The notes: generated from the letters alone by a model not told the origin. DNA of 64,000 bases from Streptomyces morookaense (GCF_013030945.1 NZ_JABBXF010000023.1:1-64000); one strand, 5' to 3'; numbered from the stretch's first letter, positions 8,488-17,852 are shown. Made by a program: numbers and translations.

Positions 8488-9526
8488 CGGCGGTCACCTC
8501 CTCGGGGCGCTGCACGGGCCGGTCGCTCAGGGCCGCCATGAGGCGGTCCCGGGTGACCACGCCGGTGGGCCGCCCGGCCTCGTCGGTGACGACGACCGGG
8601 TCGCCGTTGCACGCGAAGGGGGCGAACAGCTCGGCGACGGGCGCCTCGGCGCTCACGGTCGCGGCGCCGTCCGGCACGCCGGCCGTCCGCTCCATGATGG
8701 AGCCCGCGGTGAGGACCCGGGAGCGGTCGACGTCCTGGATGAAGGAGGCGACGTAGTCGTTGGCGGGCCGGACGAGGATGTCCTCGGCGGTGCCGTTCTG
8801 GACGATGCGGCCGTCGCGCATGACGGCGATCCGGTCGCCCAGGCGCATGGCCTCGTTGAGGTCGTGGGTGATGAACACGATCGTCTTCTTGAGCCGCTTC
8901 TGCAGATCCAGCAGCTGGTCCTGCATGTCGCGGCGGATCAGCGGGTCGAGGGCGCTGAAGGACTCGTCCATCAGCAGCAGGTCGGCGTCGGTGGCCAGCG
9001 CGCGGGCCAGGCCCACGCGCTGCTGCATGCCGCCGGAGAGCTCGTCGGGCCAGGACTTCTCCCAGCCCTTCAGCCCCGCCAGGTGCAGCGCCTCGGTGGC
9101 CCGCTCCTCGCGCTCCGCGCGGGGCACGCCGCGCACCTCCAGGCCGTAGCCGGCGTTCTCCAGCACACTGCGGTGCGGGAAGAGGGCGAAGTGCTGGAAG
9201 ACCATGCTGATGTTGCGGGAGCGGACCTCGCGCAGCTCGCGCGGGGACAGGGCGGTCAGGTCCTGCCCGTCGTAGAGCACCCGGCCGGAGGTGGGATCCT
9301 CCAGTCCGTTGAGCATGCGGAGCAGCGTGGACTTGCCGGATCCCGAGAGACCCATCACCACGAAGATCTGGCCGGCCTCGACCTCGAACGAGGCGTCGAT
9401 GACCGCCGCCGTGGTGCCCTCCGCACGCAGTTCCTCGCGGCTCGCGCCGCTCTTGAGCCGCGGCACGGCGGCTTCGGGTCGTCTGCCGAACACCTTGAAC
9501 AAGTGCTCGGCCTGCAGCCTGGACAC
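8480..9526 (-). CDS. Glycine betaine/proline ABC transporter ATP-binding protein (OpuAA/ProV-like)
   Basis: An ATPase of about 348 residues with Walker A (MGLSGSGKST), Q-loop, ABC signature (LSGGMQQR), Walker B (LLLMDESFSALD) and switch His (FITHDLNEAM). The C-terminal ~90 residues are CBS-like, the ionic-strength sensor of the OpuA class. The GTG at 9526 is preferred over the GTG at 9532 because GAGAGG sits seven bases before it but only one base before the other. It is first gene of a two-gene operon with the permease-receptor fusion and energises betaine uptake under osmotic stress. Confidence 0.93.
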   Translation of the reverse strand: MSRLQAEHLFKVFGRRPEAAVPRLKSGASREELRAEGTTAAVIDASFEVEAGQIFVVMGLSGSGKSTLLRMLNGLEDPTSGRVLYDGQDLTALSPRELREVRSRNISMVFQHFALFPHRSVLENAGYGLEVRGVPRAEREERATEALHLAGLKGWEKSWPDELSGGMQQRVGLARALATDADLLLMDESFSALDPLIRRDMQDQLLDLQKRLKKTIVFITHDLNEAMRLGDRIAVMRDGRIVQNGTAEDILVRPANDYVASFIQDVDRSRVLTAGSIMERTAGVPDGAATVSAEAPVAELFAPFACNGDPVVVTDEAGRPTGVVTRDRLMAALSDRPVQRPEEVTAGA

Positions 9527-9672
9527 ATACACCTCTCGGGTCGAACTCGCTTCGCCCGGCCTCCCCCGACGGGCCGGGCGTACTCCAAGGCCCGCGCCTG
9601 CCCCGGCCCATTCCGGTCAAACCGAACAGTGATCCGGTTCACATGTCGGTGGCATACGGCATCATCGGATCC

Positions 9673-10593
9673 GTGACGCGACGCCTGATGCTCCTCGACA
9701 CCGCCTCCCTGTACTTCCGCGCCTACTTCGGGGTGCCCGAGTCGGTGAAGGCCCCGGACGGCACGCCCGTGAACGCGGTGCGCGGCCTGCTCGACTTCAT
9801 CGCCCGGCTCGTCGCCGACCATCATCCGGACGACCTGGTGGCCTGCATGGACGCCGACTGGCGCCCGCAGTGGCGGGTGGACCTGATCCCCTCGTACAAG
9901 GCGCACCGGGTGGCCGAGGAGATCGAGGGCGGTCCGGACGAGGAGGAGACGCCGGACACGCTCTCCCCGCAGGTCCCGGTGATCGAGGCGGTGCTCGATG
10001 CGCTGGGCATCGCCCGCATCGGCGCCGCGGGGTACGAGGCGGACGACGTGATCGGCACCCTGACCGCGCGGGCGCGGGGCCCGGTGGACATCGTCACCGG
10101 CGACCGCGATCTCTACCAGCTCGTCGACGACGCGCGCGGCGTGCGCGTGCTGTACCCGGTCAAGGGCGTCGGCACACTGCAGACCGTGGACGAGGCGCTG
10201 CTGCGCGAGAAGTACGGGGTGGACGGGCCGGGGTACGCCGACCTGGCGCTGCTGCGCGGCGACCCCAGCGACGGGCTGCCGGGCGTGCCGGGCATCGGCG
10301 AGAAGACGGCCGCGAAGCTGCTGGCGGCGTACGGCGATCTGGCCGGGATCACGGCCGCCGCCGAGGACCCGGCGTCCCGGCTGACGCCCGCGCAGCGCAG
10401 GCGGCTGCTGGAGGCCCGCCCGTATCTGGAGGTGGCGCCCACAGTGGTGCGGGTCGCCTCCGACGTGCCCGTGCCGCCGTGCGACATCGCCCTGCCGGCC
10501 GCACCCCGTGATCCGGAGGCGCTCGAAGAGCTCGCGGCGCGCTGGGGGTTGGGCGGATCTTTGCAGCGGCTGCTCACCGCGCTCGCCGGATGA
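9673..10593 (+). CDS. 5'-3' exonuclease (PIN/FEN family, polymerase I exonuclease-like)
   Basis: A stand-alone 5' nuclease domain of about 306 residues. It shows MLLDTASLYFRAYFG, the metal-binding AAGYEADDVIGTL and TGDRDLYQLV, and the helix-hairpin-helix GVPGIGEKTAAKLL, as in the exonuclease domain of DNA polymerase I. GTG 9673 is chosen because the family begins at RLMLLD; ATG 9643 in the same frame is possible. Neither has a clear ribosome site, so the transcript may be leaderless. It likely processes flaps in replication or repair. It is divergent from the betaine operon. Confidence 0.88.
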   Translation: MTRRLMLLDTASLYFRAYFGVPESVKAPDGTPVNAVRGLLDFIARLVADHHPDDLVACMDADWRPQWRVDLIPSYKAHRVAEEIEGGPDEEETPDTLSPQVPVIEAVLDALGIARIGAAGYEADDVIGTLTARARGPVDIVTGDRDLYQLVDDARGVRVLYPVKGVGTLQTVDEALLREKYGVDGPGYADLALLRGDPSDGLPGVPGIGEKTAAKLLAAYGDLAGITAAAEDPASRLTPAQRRRLLEARPYLEVAPTVVRVASDVPVPPCDIALPAAPRDPEALEELAARWGLGGSLQRLLTALAG

Positions 10594-10602
10594 ACTGTTA
10601 AG

Positions 10603-10621
10603 TTAGGTAGTCCTTACCTAT
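10603..10621 (+). promoter_or_regulatory. DmdR1/IdeR-type iron box
   Basis: TTAGGTAGTCCTTACCTAT agrees with the actinomycete iron-box consensus TTAGGTTAGGCTAACCTAA at 13 of 19 positions, including both outer half-sites. It lies 28 bases before the start of the siderophore-interacting protein gene, where bound DmdR1/IdeR with iron would block the promoter. Confidence 0.85.
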
Positions 10622-10648
10622 TGTGCACCGCGCCCCAGGGAGACAACC

Positions 10649-11497
10649 GTGGCAGAGCGTCCAGTCCGCAAGAAAGCGCAGGTGACCCGCGCCCGCGTGG
10701 TGCGCACCGAGCGCCTGTCCCCGCACATGGCCCGGGTGGTCCTGGGCGGTGAGGGCCTCGCCGGCTTCGAGGCCGGCTCGTGCACCGACCACTACGTCAA
10801 GCTCCTCTTCCCGGTCGAGGGCGTCGACTACCCGGAGCCGTTCGACATCGAGGCGATCCGCCGCGACATGCCGCGCCACGCGTGGCCGCGGACCCGTACG
10901 TACACGGTCCGTGCCTTCGACCGCGCGGCGCAGGAGCTGACCATCGACTTCGTCGTCCACGGCGACGAGGGCCTCGCCGGACCGTGGGCCGTCCGCGCCG
11001 AACCGGGCACGGAGATCCTCTTCCTGGGCCCCGGCGGCGCCTACGCGCCCGACCCGGCCGCCGACTGGCATCTGCTGGTGGGCGACGAGAGCGCACTGCC
11101 GGCCATCGCGGCGTCGCTGGAGCGGATGCCGGAGGGCGCCGTGGTCCATGCCTTCGTCGAGGTCGCCGACGAGCGGGAGCAGCAGGAGCTGCGGCTGCCC
11201 GCCGGGGTGGCGGTCACCTGGCTGCACCGCGACGGTGCCCCGGTCGGCAAGTCCCTGGTGGAGGCGGTGCGTTCGCTCGACTTCCCGCCGGGCGACGTGC
11301 AGGCCTTCGTCCATGGCGAGGCCGGCTTCGTGAAGGAGCTGCGCCGCCATCTCCGCCTGGAGCGCGGGGTGCCGCGCGAACGGTTGTCGATCTCCGGCTA
11401 CTGGCGCCGGGGTCACGACGAGGACGGCTGGCAGGCGTCGAAGCGCGAGTGGAACCAGCAGGTCGAGGCCGAGCAGGAGGGCCCGGCGGCGGCCTGA
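10649..11497 (+). CDS. Siderophore-interacting protein (FAD/NAD(P)H ferric-siderophore reductase)
   Basis: A 282-residue cytosolic flavoprotein. The N-terminal half is a flavin-binding barrel with RTYTVRAFD (FAD pyrophosphate/isoalloxazine contact) and DFVVHGDEGLAGPWA. The C-terminal half is the NAD(P)H lobe (HLLVGDESALPAIAASLE), ending near GYWRRGHDEDGW, typical of the ViuB/FhuF-like SIP family. GTG 10649 follows a GGGAGA ribosome site. It releases iron from imported siderophores by reduction. The iron box just upstream indicates iron-dependent repression. No siderophore uptake genes are adjacent. Confidence 0.92.
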   Translation: MAERPVRKKAQVTRARVVRTERLSPHMARVVLGGEGLAGFEAGSCTDHYVKLLFPVEGVDYPEPFDIEAIRRDMPRHAWPRTRTYTVRAFDRAAQELTIDFVVHGDEGLAGPWAVRAEPGTEILFLGPGGAYAPDPAADWHLLVGDESALPAIAASLERMPEGAVVHAFVEVADEREQQELRLPAGVAVTWLHRDGAPVGKSLVEAVRSLDFPPGDVQAFVHGEAGFVKELRRHLRLERGVPRERLSISGYWRRGHDEDGWQASKREWNQQVEAEQEGPAAA

Positions 11498-11516
11498 CGC
11501 CCCGTATCCTCGCTGC

Positions 11517-12098
11517 ATGATTCTCGCCCGGACAGCCGTGGCCGCGACGGCCGCGGCGACGCTCGCCCTGTCCTCCCCCGGCTCCGGCTCCGGCGACTCG
11601 ACGCTGGAACACGAGGGCGGCGGCGTCCAGCGCGGCCGGGAGACGGTCTTCACGGTGACGACCGGCGAGGGCCACGGCAGTCTGACCGTGGAGTCGGAGG
11701 CGTTCGCGAAGAAGCTCACGCTCCGGGCGAAACGATTCCGTACGGGCAAGGACGGCGAGCTCTACACCAGGGTGGCCGGCATGGTCCTCTGCGACGTCGA
11801 ACCGGGCACGTATCCGGTGGAGTTGAAGGAGGACGACGAGACGGTGGACACCGCCGAGCTCGTCGTCACCTCCGACATGGACCCGGGGAACCGGGACTTC
11901 TGTGCGTCGCACACGAGTTACGACGACGCGGTGGACAAGACGAGCGAGACGGCGCCGGATCCGGATACGGAGGATGACGGGGGCGTCGGCCTGGGCGAGC
12001 TGGCGGCGGTCATTGCGGGCACCGCCGCCCTGTCTGCCGTACTGGCCTCTGCGGCAACGTACTTGGTGACGCGGCGCCGCAGGAGGGAGCCGAAGTAG
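11517..12098 (+). CDS. Secreted, C-terminally membrane-anchored hypothetical protein
   Basis: A 193-residue protein with an N-terminal signal peptide (residues ~1-25, Ala-rich), an external domain rich in acidic residues, a hydrophobic segment near residues 160-185 and a basic tail RRRRREPK. This is the topology of a cell-surface protein held by a C-terminal anchor, but no LPXTG-type sortase motif is seen. Two cysteines in the external domain could form a disulfide. I recognise no family. It follows the SIP gene by 19 bases, so it may share its iron-regulated transcript. Confidence 0.75.
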   Translation: MILARTAVAATAAATLALSSPGSGSGDSTLEHEGGGVQRGRETVFTVTTGEGHGSLTVESEAFAKKLTLRAKRFRTGKDGELYTRVAGMVLCDVEPGTYPVELKEDDETVDTAELVVTSDMDPGNRDFCASHTSYDDAVDKTSETAPDPDTEDDGGVGLGELAAVIAGTAALSAVLASAATYLVTRRRRREPK

Positions 12099-12176
12099 CG
12101 CCCCGTCAGGGGCGGGGCTGCTACATCATGCGGCTCCGCCGCGTGGGCGCGACCAGCCGCAGCCGGCCCGCAGCCG
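12099..12176. repeat. Dispersed intergenic repeat, copy B (partial)
   Basis: It begins GCGCCCCGTCAGGGGCG directly after the stop of the hypothetical gene and contains CGGCTCCGCCGCGTGGGCGC, also present in the copy at 43965. The second long arm is missing. It lies between two convergent genes. Confidence 0.7.
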
Positions 12177-12178
12177 AA

Positions 12179-15007
12179 TCACCCCACCGACGAGTACGCC
12201 ACAACACCCCGCAACAACCCGTCAACCGCCTTCCGCGCGTTGCGCGCCACCGCGCTCCCCGCAGGGGCCGCGGCCGCGATCTGCCCCAGTACGTCGATCA
12301 GCTGCTTCGACCACCGCACGAAGTCGCCCGCCGGCATCTCGATCTCCCGCAGCACCTCGTCCAGCCCATGGCCGGAGGCCCACCGGTAGGCGGCCCACGC
12401 GAAGCCCAGGTCCGGCTCGCGCTGGCCGACGCCCTCGGCCTGGTTGATCTTGTGCTGTTCCTCCAGGGCGTCCAGCCGGCCCCAGATGCGGACCATCTCG
12501 GCGAGCGCCTCCTTCGCGGCACCCGACGGCAGCTTCGGCGCCACCGCCTCGTCCGCCGCACGGGCCTCGTACACCAACGCCGAGGCGCAGGCGGCCAGTT
12601 CGGCCGGCTTGAGGCCTTCCCACACGCCGTCGCGCAGGCACTCGGACGCCAGAAGGTCCAGCTCGCCGTACAGGCGGGCCAGCCGACGGCCGTCCTCGGT
12701 CACCTCGTCGCCATGCAGATAGTCGAGATCGGTCAGGAGCGCGCAGATGCGGTCGAAGGTGCGGGCGATCGTGTTCGTCCGGCCCTCGATGCGCCGCTCC
12801 AGTTGGCGTGTGTCGCGCAGCAGCCGGTGGTGGCGCTCGGCCCAGCGCGCGTGGTCCTCGCGCTCGTCGCAGCCGTGGCAGGGGTGCGCCCGGATCGCGG
12901 CGCGCAGGCGCGCGATCTCGGTGTCGTCCACGGCGGCCGAGCGGGACTTGCGGTGCCGGTCCGGCTCGATGTGCCCGGCCTTGGTGCGCAGCGCGGAGGC
13001 GAGGTCGCGCCGGGACTGCGGGCTGCGCGGGTTGAAGGACTTGGGGATGCGCATCCGCTCCAGCGGCTCGACCGGCACCGGGAAGTCGATCGGGGCCAGC
13101 CGCTTGACCTGCCGCTCGGCGGTGAGCACCAGCGGGCGCGGCCCCTCGTGGGGGTCGAAGCCGCGGTGCCGGTCCGTGCGGCCGGGGGCCGTGCCGGGGT
13201 CGAGCACGAGCGCCAGGCCGGCGAACTTGCCGGTGGGCACGTGGATGACGTCCCCGGGCCGGAGCCGCTCCAGCGCGGCCGCGGCCGCGGCCCGCCGCTG
13301 CACGGCGCCCTGCTTGGCCAGCTCCGTCTCGCGGTCCTTGAGCTCGCGGCGCAGCCGCGCGTACTCGTCGAAGTCGCCCAGGTGGCACTCGATGGCCTCG
13401 CGGTACCCGGCCAGGCCCTCCTCGTTGCGCTGGACCTGGCGGGAGATGCCGACGACCGACTTGTCGGCCTGGAACTGGGCGAAGGAGGTCTCCAGCAGCT
13501 CGCGGGAGCGGTGCCGCCCGAACTGGGAGACCAGGTTGACCGCCATGTTGTAGGACGGCTTGAAGCTGGATCTCAGCGGATACGTCCGCGTACCGGCCAG
13601 GCCCGCGAGGGCGGCCGGGTCCATGGCGCGCTGCCACAGCACGACCGCGTGGCCCTCGACGTCGATGCCGCGCCGCCCGGCGCGGCCCGTCAGCTGGGTG
13701 TACTCGCCGGGCGTGATGTCGGCGTGCTGCTCGCCGTTCCACTTGACGAGCTTCTCCAACACCACCGAGCGCGCGGGCATGTTGATGCCCAGCGCCAGCG
13801 TCTCGGTGGCGAAGACGGCCTTGACCAGGCCCTTGACGAAGAGCTCCTCGACGACCTCCTTGAAGGTCGGCAGCATGCCCGCGTGGTGCGCGGCGATGCC
13901 CCGCTCCAGGCCCTCCAGCCACTCGAAGTAGCCCAGGACGTGCAGGTCTTCATCGGGGATGGCGGCGCAGCGCTCCTCCACGATCGAGCGGACCCGGGCG
14001 CGCGCCGCGTCGTCGTTGAGCCGCAGGCCCGCATAGAGGCACTGCTGGACGGCGGCCTCGCAGCCGGCGCGGCTGAAGATGAAGGTGATGGCGGGCAACA
14101 GGCCCTCGGCGTCGAGCCGTTCGATGACCTCGACCCTGCTGGGCGTCCAGATCCTGCTGCGCTGGCGCCGGTCGCGCTCGCGGTCGGCCTCGCGCAGGTT
14201 CCGTCCGCGGCGGCGGTCGCGGCCGGCCATGGGGCGGCTGTTCTCCATGCGGGCCAGGCGCACCAGGTCGGGGTTGACCTCGCGGCGGCCGGTGCCGGGG
14301 GTCCCGCCGCGGTTCTCCTTCTCCTCGAAGAGGTCGTACATCCGCCGCCCGGCCAGCACATGCTGCCAGAGCGGGACGGGCCGGTGCTCGGAGACGATCA
14401 CCTCGGTGTCGCCGCGGACGGTGTCGAGCCAGTCGCCGAACTCCTCGGCGTTGGAGACGGTGGCCGAGAGGGAGACCAGGGTCACCGACTCCGGGAGGTG
14501 GATGATGACCTCCTCCCAGACGGCGCCGCGGAAGCGGTCGGAGAGGTAGTGCACCTCGTCCATGACCACGTAGCCGAGGCCGATCAGCTCCGTCGAGCCG
14601 GCGTAGAGCATGTTGCGCAGCACCTCGGTGGTCATCACGACCACCGGGGCGTCGGCGTTGACGCTGTTGTCGCCGGTGAGCAGGCCGACCTTGGCGGCGC
14701 CGTAGCGCTTGACGAGGTCGCTGTACTTCTGGTTCGACAGCGCCTTGATGGGCGTGGTGTAGAAGCACTTGCGGCCCTGGGTGAGGGCCAGGTGGACGGC
14801 GAACTCGCCCACGATGGTCTTGCCCGAGCCGGTCGGGGCTGCGACCAGCACACCCTTTCCGGCTTCGAGGGCCTTGCAGGCCTCGATCTGGAAGGGATCC
14901 AGCTCGAAGTCGTACATCTCACGGAACGGCGCAAGCGCGGTGGCCTGCTCGGCGGCGCGCTGCCTGGCCAGGGCGTAGCGCTCAGCAGGGGACATGTCGT
15001 CGGTCAT
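12179..15007 (-). CDS. helY: DEAD/DEAH-box RNA helicase, HelY/Ski2-like
   Basis: A 942-residue superfamily-2 helicase. Walker A is APTGSGKT (57-64), the DEVH box is at 150-153, SAT-type motif III is SLSATVSNAEEF, and motif VI is QLTGRAGRRGID. The long C-terminal part matches the Ski2/Mtr4-like arch and DSHCT region of actinobacterial HelY. It probably unwinds structured RNA for processing or decay. It is the last gene of a minus-strand run after the lipid kinase and Tat genes, an order conserved in actinomycetes. The start is ATG 15007, with only a weak ribosome site. Confidence 0.93.
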   Translation of the reverse strand: MTDDMSPAERYALARQRAAEQATALAPFREMYDFELDPFQIEACKALEAGKGVLVAAPTGSGKTIVGEFAVHLALTQGRKCFYTTPIKALSNQKYSDLVKRYGAAKVGLLTGDNSVNADAPVVVMTTEVLRNMLYAGSTELIGLGYVVMDEVHYLSDRFRGAVWEEVIIHLPESVTLVSLSATVSNAEEFGDWLDTVRGDTEVIVSEHRPVPLWQHVLAGRRMYDLFEEKENRGGTPGTGRREVNPDLVRLARMENSRPMAGRDRRRGRNLREADRERDRRQRSRIWTPSRVEVIERLDAEGLLPAITFIFSRAGCEAAVQQCLYAGLRLNDDAARARVRSIVEERCAAIPDEDLHVLGYFEWLEGLERGIAAHHAGMLPTFKEVVEELFVKGLVKAVFATETLALGINMPARSVVLEKLVKWNGEQHADITPGEYTQLTGRAGRRGIDVEGHAVVLWQRAMDPAALAGLAGTRTYPLRSSFKPSYNMAVNLVSQFGRHRSRELLETSFAQFQADKSVVGISRQVQRNEEGLAGYREAIECHLGDFDEYARLRRELKDRETELAKQGAVQRRAAAAAALERLRPGDVIHVPTGKFAGLALVLDPGTAPGRTDRHRGFDPHEGPRPLVLTAERQVKRLAPIDFPVPVEPLERMRIPKSFNPRSPQSRRDLASALRTKAGHIEPDRHRKSRSAAVDDTEIARLRAAIRAHPCHGCDEREDHARWAERHHRLLRDTRQLERRIEGRTNTIARTFDRICALLTDLDYLHGDEVTEDGRRLARLYGELDLLASECLRDGVWEGLKPAELAACASALVYEARAADEAVAPKLPSGAAKEALAEMVRIWGRLDALEEQHKINQAEGVGQREPDLGFAWAAYRWASGHGLDEVLREIEMPAGDFVRWSKQLIDVLGQIAAAAPAGSAVARNARKAVDGLLRGVVAYSSVG

Positions 15008-15050
15008 CTTGCTACGAGCCTACCGGGCACGTATGACAGCCACCTGATCT

Positions 15051-15956
15051 TTACCGCTCGCGCTGTGCGGCCCCCAGCAGGCGCACGGCCCCAGGCACCG
15101 TCTCGGCGGTGAGCGGCAGCGGTCCCAGCGGCTCGCCGTCGGCGTAGCCGGTGATCCCGTCCGCCTCCAGGGTCACCCTGGCGGCCCGGTGGACGGTGAC
15201 GCAGGGGTGGCCGAGGTGGGTGCCGCGGTAGACGCGGGGGAAGACGGCGAGCAGGGTGGAGCGGCTGCAGGGGCCGACGACGGTGATGTCGAAGAGCCCG
15301 TCGTCGAGGCGGGCGCCGGCGCAGATGCGCATGCCGCCGCCGTAGGAGCCGGCGTTGCCGACGGCGACGAGGGTCGCCTCCAGCTGCTGTTCGGGGCCGT
15401 CGTCGAGACGGATCCGGTACGGGACGGGCCGCAGGGCGGCCAGTTCGGCGATCATCGCGACGTTGTAGCGCAGCCGCCCGGTGGGGAAGCGCAGCCGGTT
15501 GCCGCGGTCGTTGACGCGGGAGTCGAAGCCGGAGGCGAGGACGGTGCCGAACCAGGTGCCGCCGGCCAGGCCGAGGTCGACGGGCCGGCCGCCGTCCCCT
15601 TTGAGCGAGCGGGCGACGGCCCGCCCGGCGGCCGCCGGGTCGCGCACGGGCAGGCGGTTGTCGCGGGCGAAGTCGTTGCCGGTGCCGACGGCGATCACGC
15701 CGAGCGGGGTCGGGGTGCCGGCCACGGCCTGGAGGGCGAGCGAGACCATGCCGTCGCCGCCGACGGCGATCAGCGCACCCGTCCCGCCCGCGACCGCCTC
15801 CCGCGCGCGGCGCAGCCCATCGGGGGCGTCGGTGCCGACGACGGTACGGACGTGGAACCCGGCGTCGCGGAGCGCCGCGGCCGCGGGGCGCGCGGCGCGG
15901 GCGCCGCGGCCGCGCCCCGCGGAGGGGTTGACGAAGAGCGTGATGTCGCTGGTCAC
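15051..15956 (-). CDS. Diacylglycerol kinase family lipid kinase
   Basis: A 301-residue protein of the DAGK/sphingosine-kinase/NAD-kinase-like fold. It begins ITLFVNPSAGRGRG and has the nucleotide-binding IAVGGDGMVSLAL and VGTGNDFARDN motifs that define the family. Likely substrates are diacylglycerol or a related lipid such as a prenol or phosphatidylinositol precursor; this cannot be resolved here. It starts at GTG 15956. A probable terminator at 16011-16044 separates it from tatC, while helY follows 43 bases after its stop, suggesting a two-gene unit. Confidence 0.88.
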   Translation of the reverse strand: MTSDITLFVNPSAGRGRGARAARPAAAALRDAGFHVRTVVGTDAPDGLRRAREAVAGGTGALIAVGGDGMVSLALQAVAGTPTPLGVIAVGTGNDFARDNRLPVRDPAAAGRAVARSLKGDGGRPVDLGLAGGTWFGTVLASGFDSRVNDRGNRLRFPTGRLRYNVAMIAELAALRPVPYRIRLDDGPEQQLEATLVAVGNAGSYGGGMRICAGARLDDGLFDITVVGPCSRSTLLAVFPRVYRGTHLGHPCVTVHRAARVTLEADGITGYADGEPLGPLPLTAETVPGAVRLLGAAQRER

Positions 15957-16010
15957 CCGGGGACCCTACCGGCTGGTAGTCGGGCGACCGCACCAGTTCG
16001 GACAACGACG

Positions 16011-16044
16011 GAGGGGCGGTCGCCGGCATCGGCGGCCGCCCCTC
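16011..16044 (-). terminator. Hairpin terminator after tatC
   Basis: GAGGGGCGG (16011-16019) pairs perfectly with CCGCCCCTC (16036-16044), and inner bases extend the stem. It lies just beyond the tatC stop on the minus strand. Confidence 0.65.
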
Positions 16045-16060
16045 GTCAGCTCCTGGTGCG

Positions 16061-17014
16061 TCAGGTCGCGTCGTCGTACCCGCGGCCGGTGGAGTGCGCG
16101 CCGTCGGTGGACGACTGCTCCGGCAGGGCGGGCAGCGGTTCGCTGTCGCCGATGGGCTGCGGGGTGAGGTCCAGCGGGGCCGCCTCGTCGTCGTCCAGGT
16201 CGCGGTCCGGGTTGGCCCGCTGCTTGCGCTTGTCGTTGACGAGTGCGATGGCGACGGCGATGAAGTAGAGCACGATGATCGGGCCGGCCAGCAGGAACAT
16301 CGAGAACGGGTCCACGGTCGGCGTGGCCACCGCGGCGAACACCGTGACGCCCATGACCATGGGACGCCACCAGCCGAGCATCCGGCGCCCGGAGAGGATG
16401 CCGCCGAAGTTGAGCATCATCAGCAGCAGCGGCAGCTCGAAGGAGAGGCCGAAGACGACCACCAGGCGCGTGACGAGATCGATGAGCTCGTCGAGCGGCA
16501 GCAGGTTGGTGACGCCCGAGGGCGTGAAGTCGATGAGGACCTTCGCGGCCGCGGGCAGGGCCCAGTACGCGAAGTAGGCGCCCGCCGCGAAGAGCGGGAC
16601 ACCGGCGGCGACGAAGCCCAGCGCGTACTTCTTCTCGGTCTTGTGCAGCCCGGGCGCCAGGAACGCCCACAGCTGGTACAGCCAGACCGGGCTGGACAGC
16701 ACCAGGCCGGAGACCAGCGAGACCTTCACCATGAGGGTGAAGGGCCCGACGAGGCCGGACATGGTGATGTTGCCGCAGGTCTTGGTGGCGTCCTTCTGCG
16801 ACAGCTCGGAGAAGGAGACCTGGCAGCCGATCGCCTGCTGGATCGGATGCTTGAAGACCTCGATGATGTCCTTGTAGTAGAAGGCCGCGACCACGGCCAC
16901 CACGACGATGGCGACCACGGACTTCGCGAGGCGATTGCGCAGCTCGCGCAGGTGCTCCACGAGGGGCATCCGGCCCTCGGGGTCCTTCACCTTCTTGCGG
17001 GCAGAGTTGGCCAA
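16061..17014 (-). CDS. tatC: Sec-independent protein translocase subunit TatC
   Basis: A 317-residue membrane protein with six predicted helices. The N-terminal cytosolic region carries MPLVEHLRELRNRLAKS, the conserved twin-arginine signal-binding stretch of TatC, and the first cytosolic glutamate motif is present. The C-terminal tail is long and acidic, as in other streptomycetes. The start is TTG 17014, supported by AGGGA six bases upstream; no in-frame ATG fits. It lies downstream of tatA in the same direction. Together they export folded proteins, a heavily used route in Streptomyces. Confidence 0.95.
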   Translation of the reverse strand: MANSARKKVKDPEGRMPLVEHLRELRNRLAKSVVAIVVVAVVAAFYYKDIIEVFKHPIQQAIGCQVSFSELSQKDATKTCGNITMSGLVGPFTLMVKVSLVSGLVLSSPVWLYQLWAFLAPGLHKTEKKYALGFVAAGVPLFAAGAYFAYWALPAAAKVLIDFTPSGVTNLLPLDELIDLVTRLVVVFGLSFELPLLLMMLNFGGILSGRRMLGWWRPMVMGVTVFAAVATPTVDPFSMFLLAGPIIVLYFIAVAIALVNDKRKQRANPDRDLDDDEAAPLDLTPQPIGDSEPLPALPEQSSTDGAHSTGRGYDDAT

Positions 17015-17076
17015 CCCACGTCCCTATCTCGTGCGGCAGACGGCGGCAGACGGCGCCGTCCTGATCATTGCCCGGT

Positions 17077-17358
17077 TCAGTGCTGCGTCGTGCGGTCGCC
17101 CGGCTCGTTCACCGGGCGGGAGGTCGTGTCGCCGGGGGCAGCCTTGATGGTACGGGGGCTCTGGGCGTCGGCGGGCGGGTCGGCCGGGGCGGAGGCGTTG
17201 TTCTGCCCCTCGGAACGCATGGCCTTGGCCTCGCTCTTGAGGATCCGCGCGGACTTGCCGAGGGAGCGCGCCATGTCGGGCAGCTTCTTCGAGCCGAACA
17301 CCAGCACGACCACGACGAGGATGAGGATGATCTCGGGGGCGCCGAGCCGTCCGAACAT
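17077..17358 (-). CDS. tatA: Sec-independent protein translocase subunit TatA
   Basis: A 93-residue protein with one N-terminal membrane helix ([19 protein letters not shown]), the FG hinge, an amphipathic helix ([20 protein letters not shown]) and a disordered hydrophilic tail, the standard TatA layout. ATG 17358 is chosen because AGAAGG lies nine bases upstream and the protein then starts MFGRLGAPE; an in-frame extension upstream looks non-coding. It forms the Tat pore with TatC. Confidence 0.95.
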   Translation of the reverse strand: MFGRLGAPEIILILVVVVLVFGSKKLPDMARSLGKSARILKSEAKAMRSEGQNNASAPADPPADAQSPRTIKAAPGDTTSRPVNEPGDRTTQH

Positions 17359-17579
17359 ATGCGTGTACCTTCTCACCGAAGCGGGATGGGGGTGGGACTG
17401 GCGACTGAGCGGACAAATGTCCACCAGACGTACCGCAGCGATCGTAACGCGCAGCGGTGAACGCCGGGCAATCCCTCTGCATACTCCCAGTTGCGGCCCT
17501 CCGCCTCGTCACCAGGGCCGCCGGAACCAGACTACCCGTCCGGTTCCACGCCCCAGCAGGGCGCCGGGCGAGCGCCGGT

Positions 17580-17786
17580 TCAGTCCCGGTGGAGCACCTG
17601 TGCGGTCTGCGAGGCCAGCGGGACCGCGGCCCGTTCCAGCTCCTCGGCCGCGCGGGTGATGCGCTGCGAGCTGTCGGCCACCTGCCGGGACAGCCGCCTC
17701 ACCTCCACGAAGACGCGCACGGAGAGCACCCCGAGCACGGCGATGCCGCAGAAGGCGAGGACGACGGCGATCATGGGCCACAGCAT
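17580..17786 (-). CDS. Small single-pass membrane protein with coiled-coil tail
   Basis: A 68-residue protein: one N-terminal membrane helix (residues ~4-26) followed by a charged helical stretch (RRLSRQVADSSQRITRAAEE) that could form a coiled coil. It sits between tatA and the zinc-ribbon gene in the pafBC-tatAC neighbourhood. It has no recognised family and might be a DUF948-like small membrane protein. The function is unknown. Confidence 0.7.
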   Translation of the reverse strand: MLWPMIAVVLAFCGIAVLGVLSVRVFVEVRRLSRQVADSSQRITRAAEELERAAVPLASQTAQVLHRD

Positions 17787-17852
17787 GGGGCGAGCCTATC
17801 GGGGGAAACGGGCAGGTCAGGCAGTTCGGACCAGGCGGACGGCTCGGACGGC

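Noticed and set aside
12128..15112. Long plus-strand open frame of almost 1000 codons
   Set aside because: It is antisense to helY, whose helicase motifs are complete; long antisense frames are expected in very GC-rich DNA.
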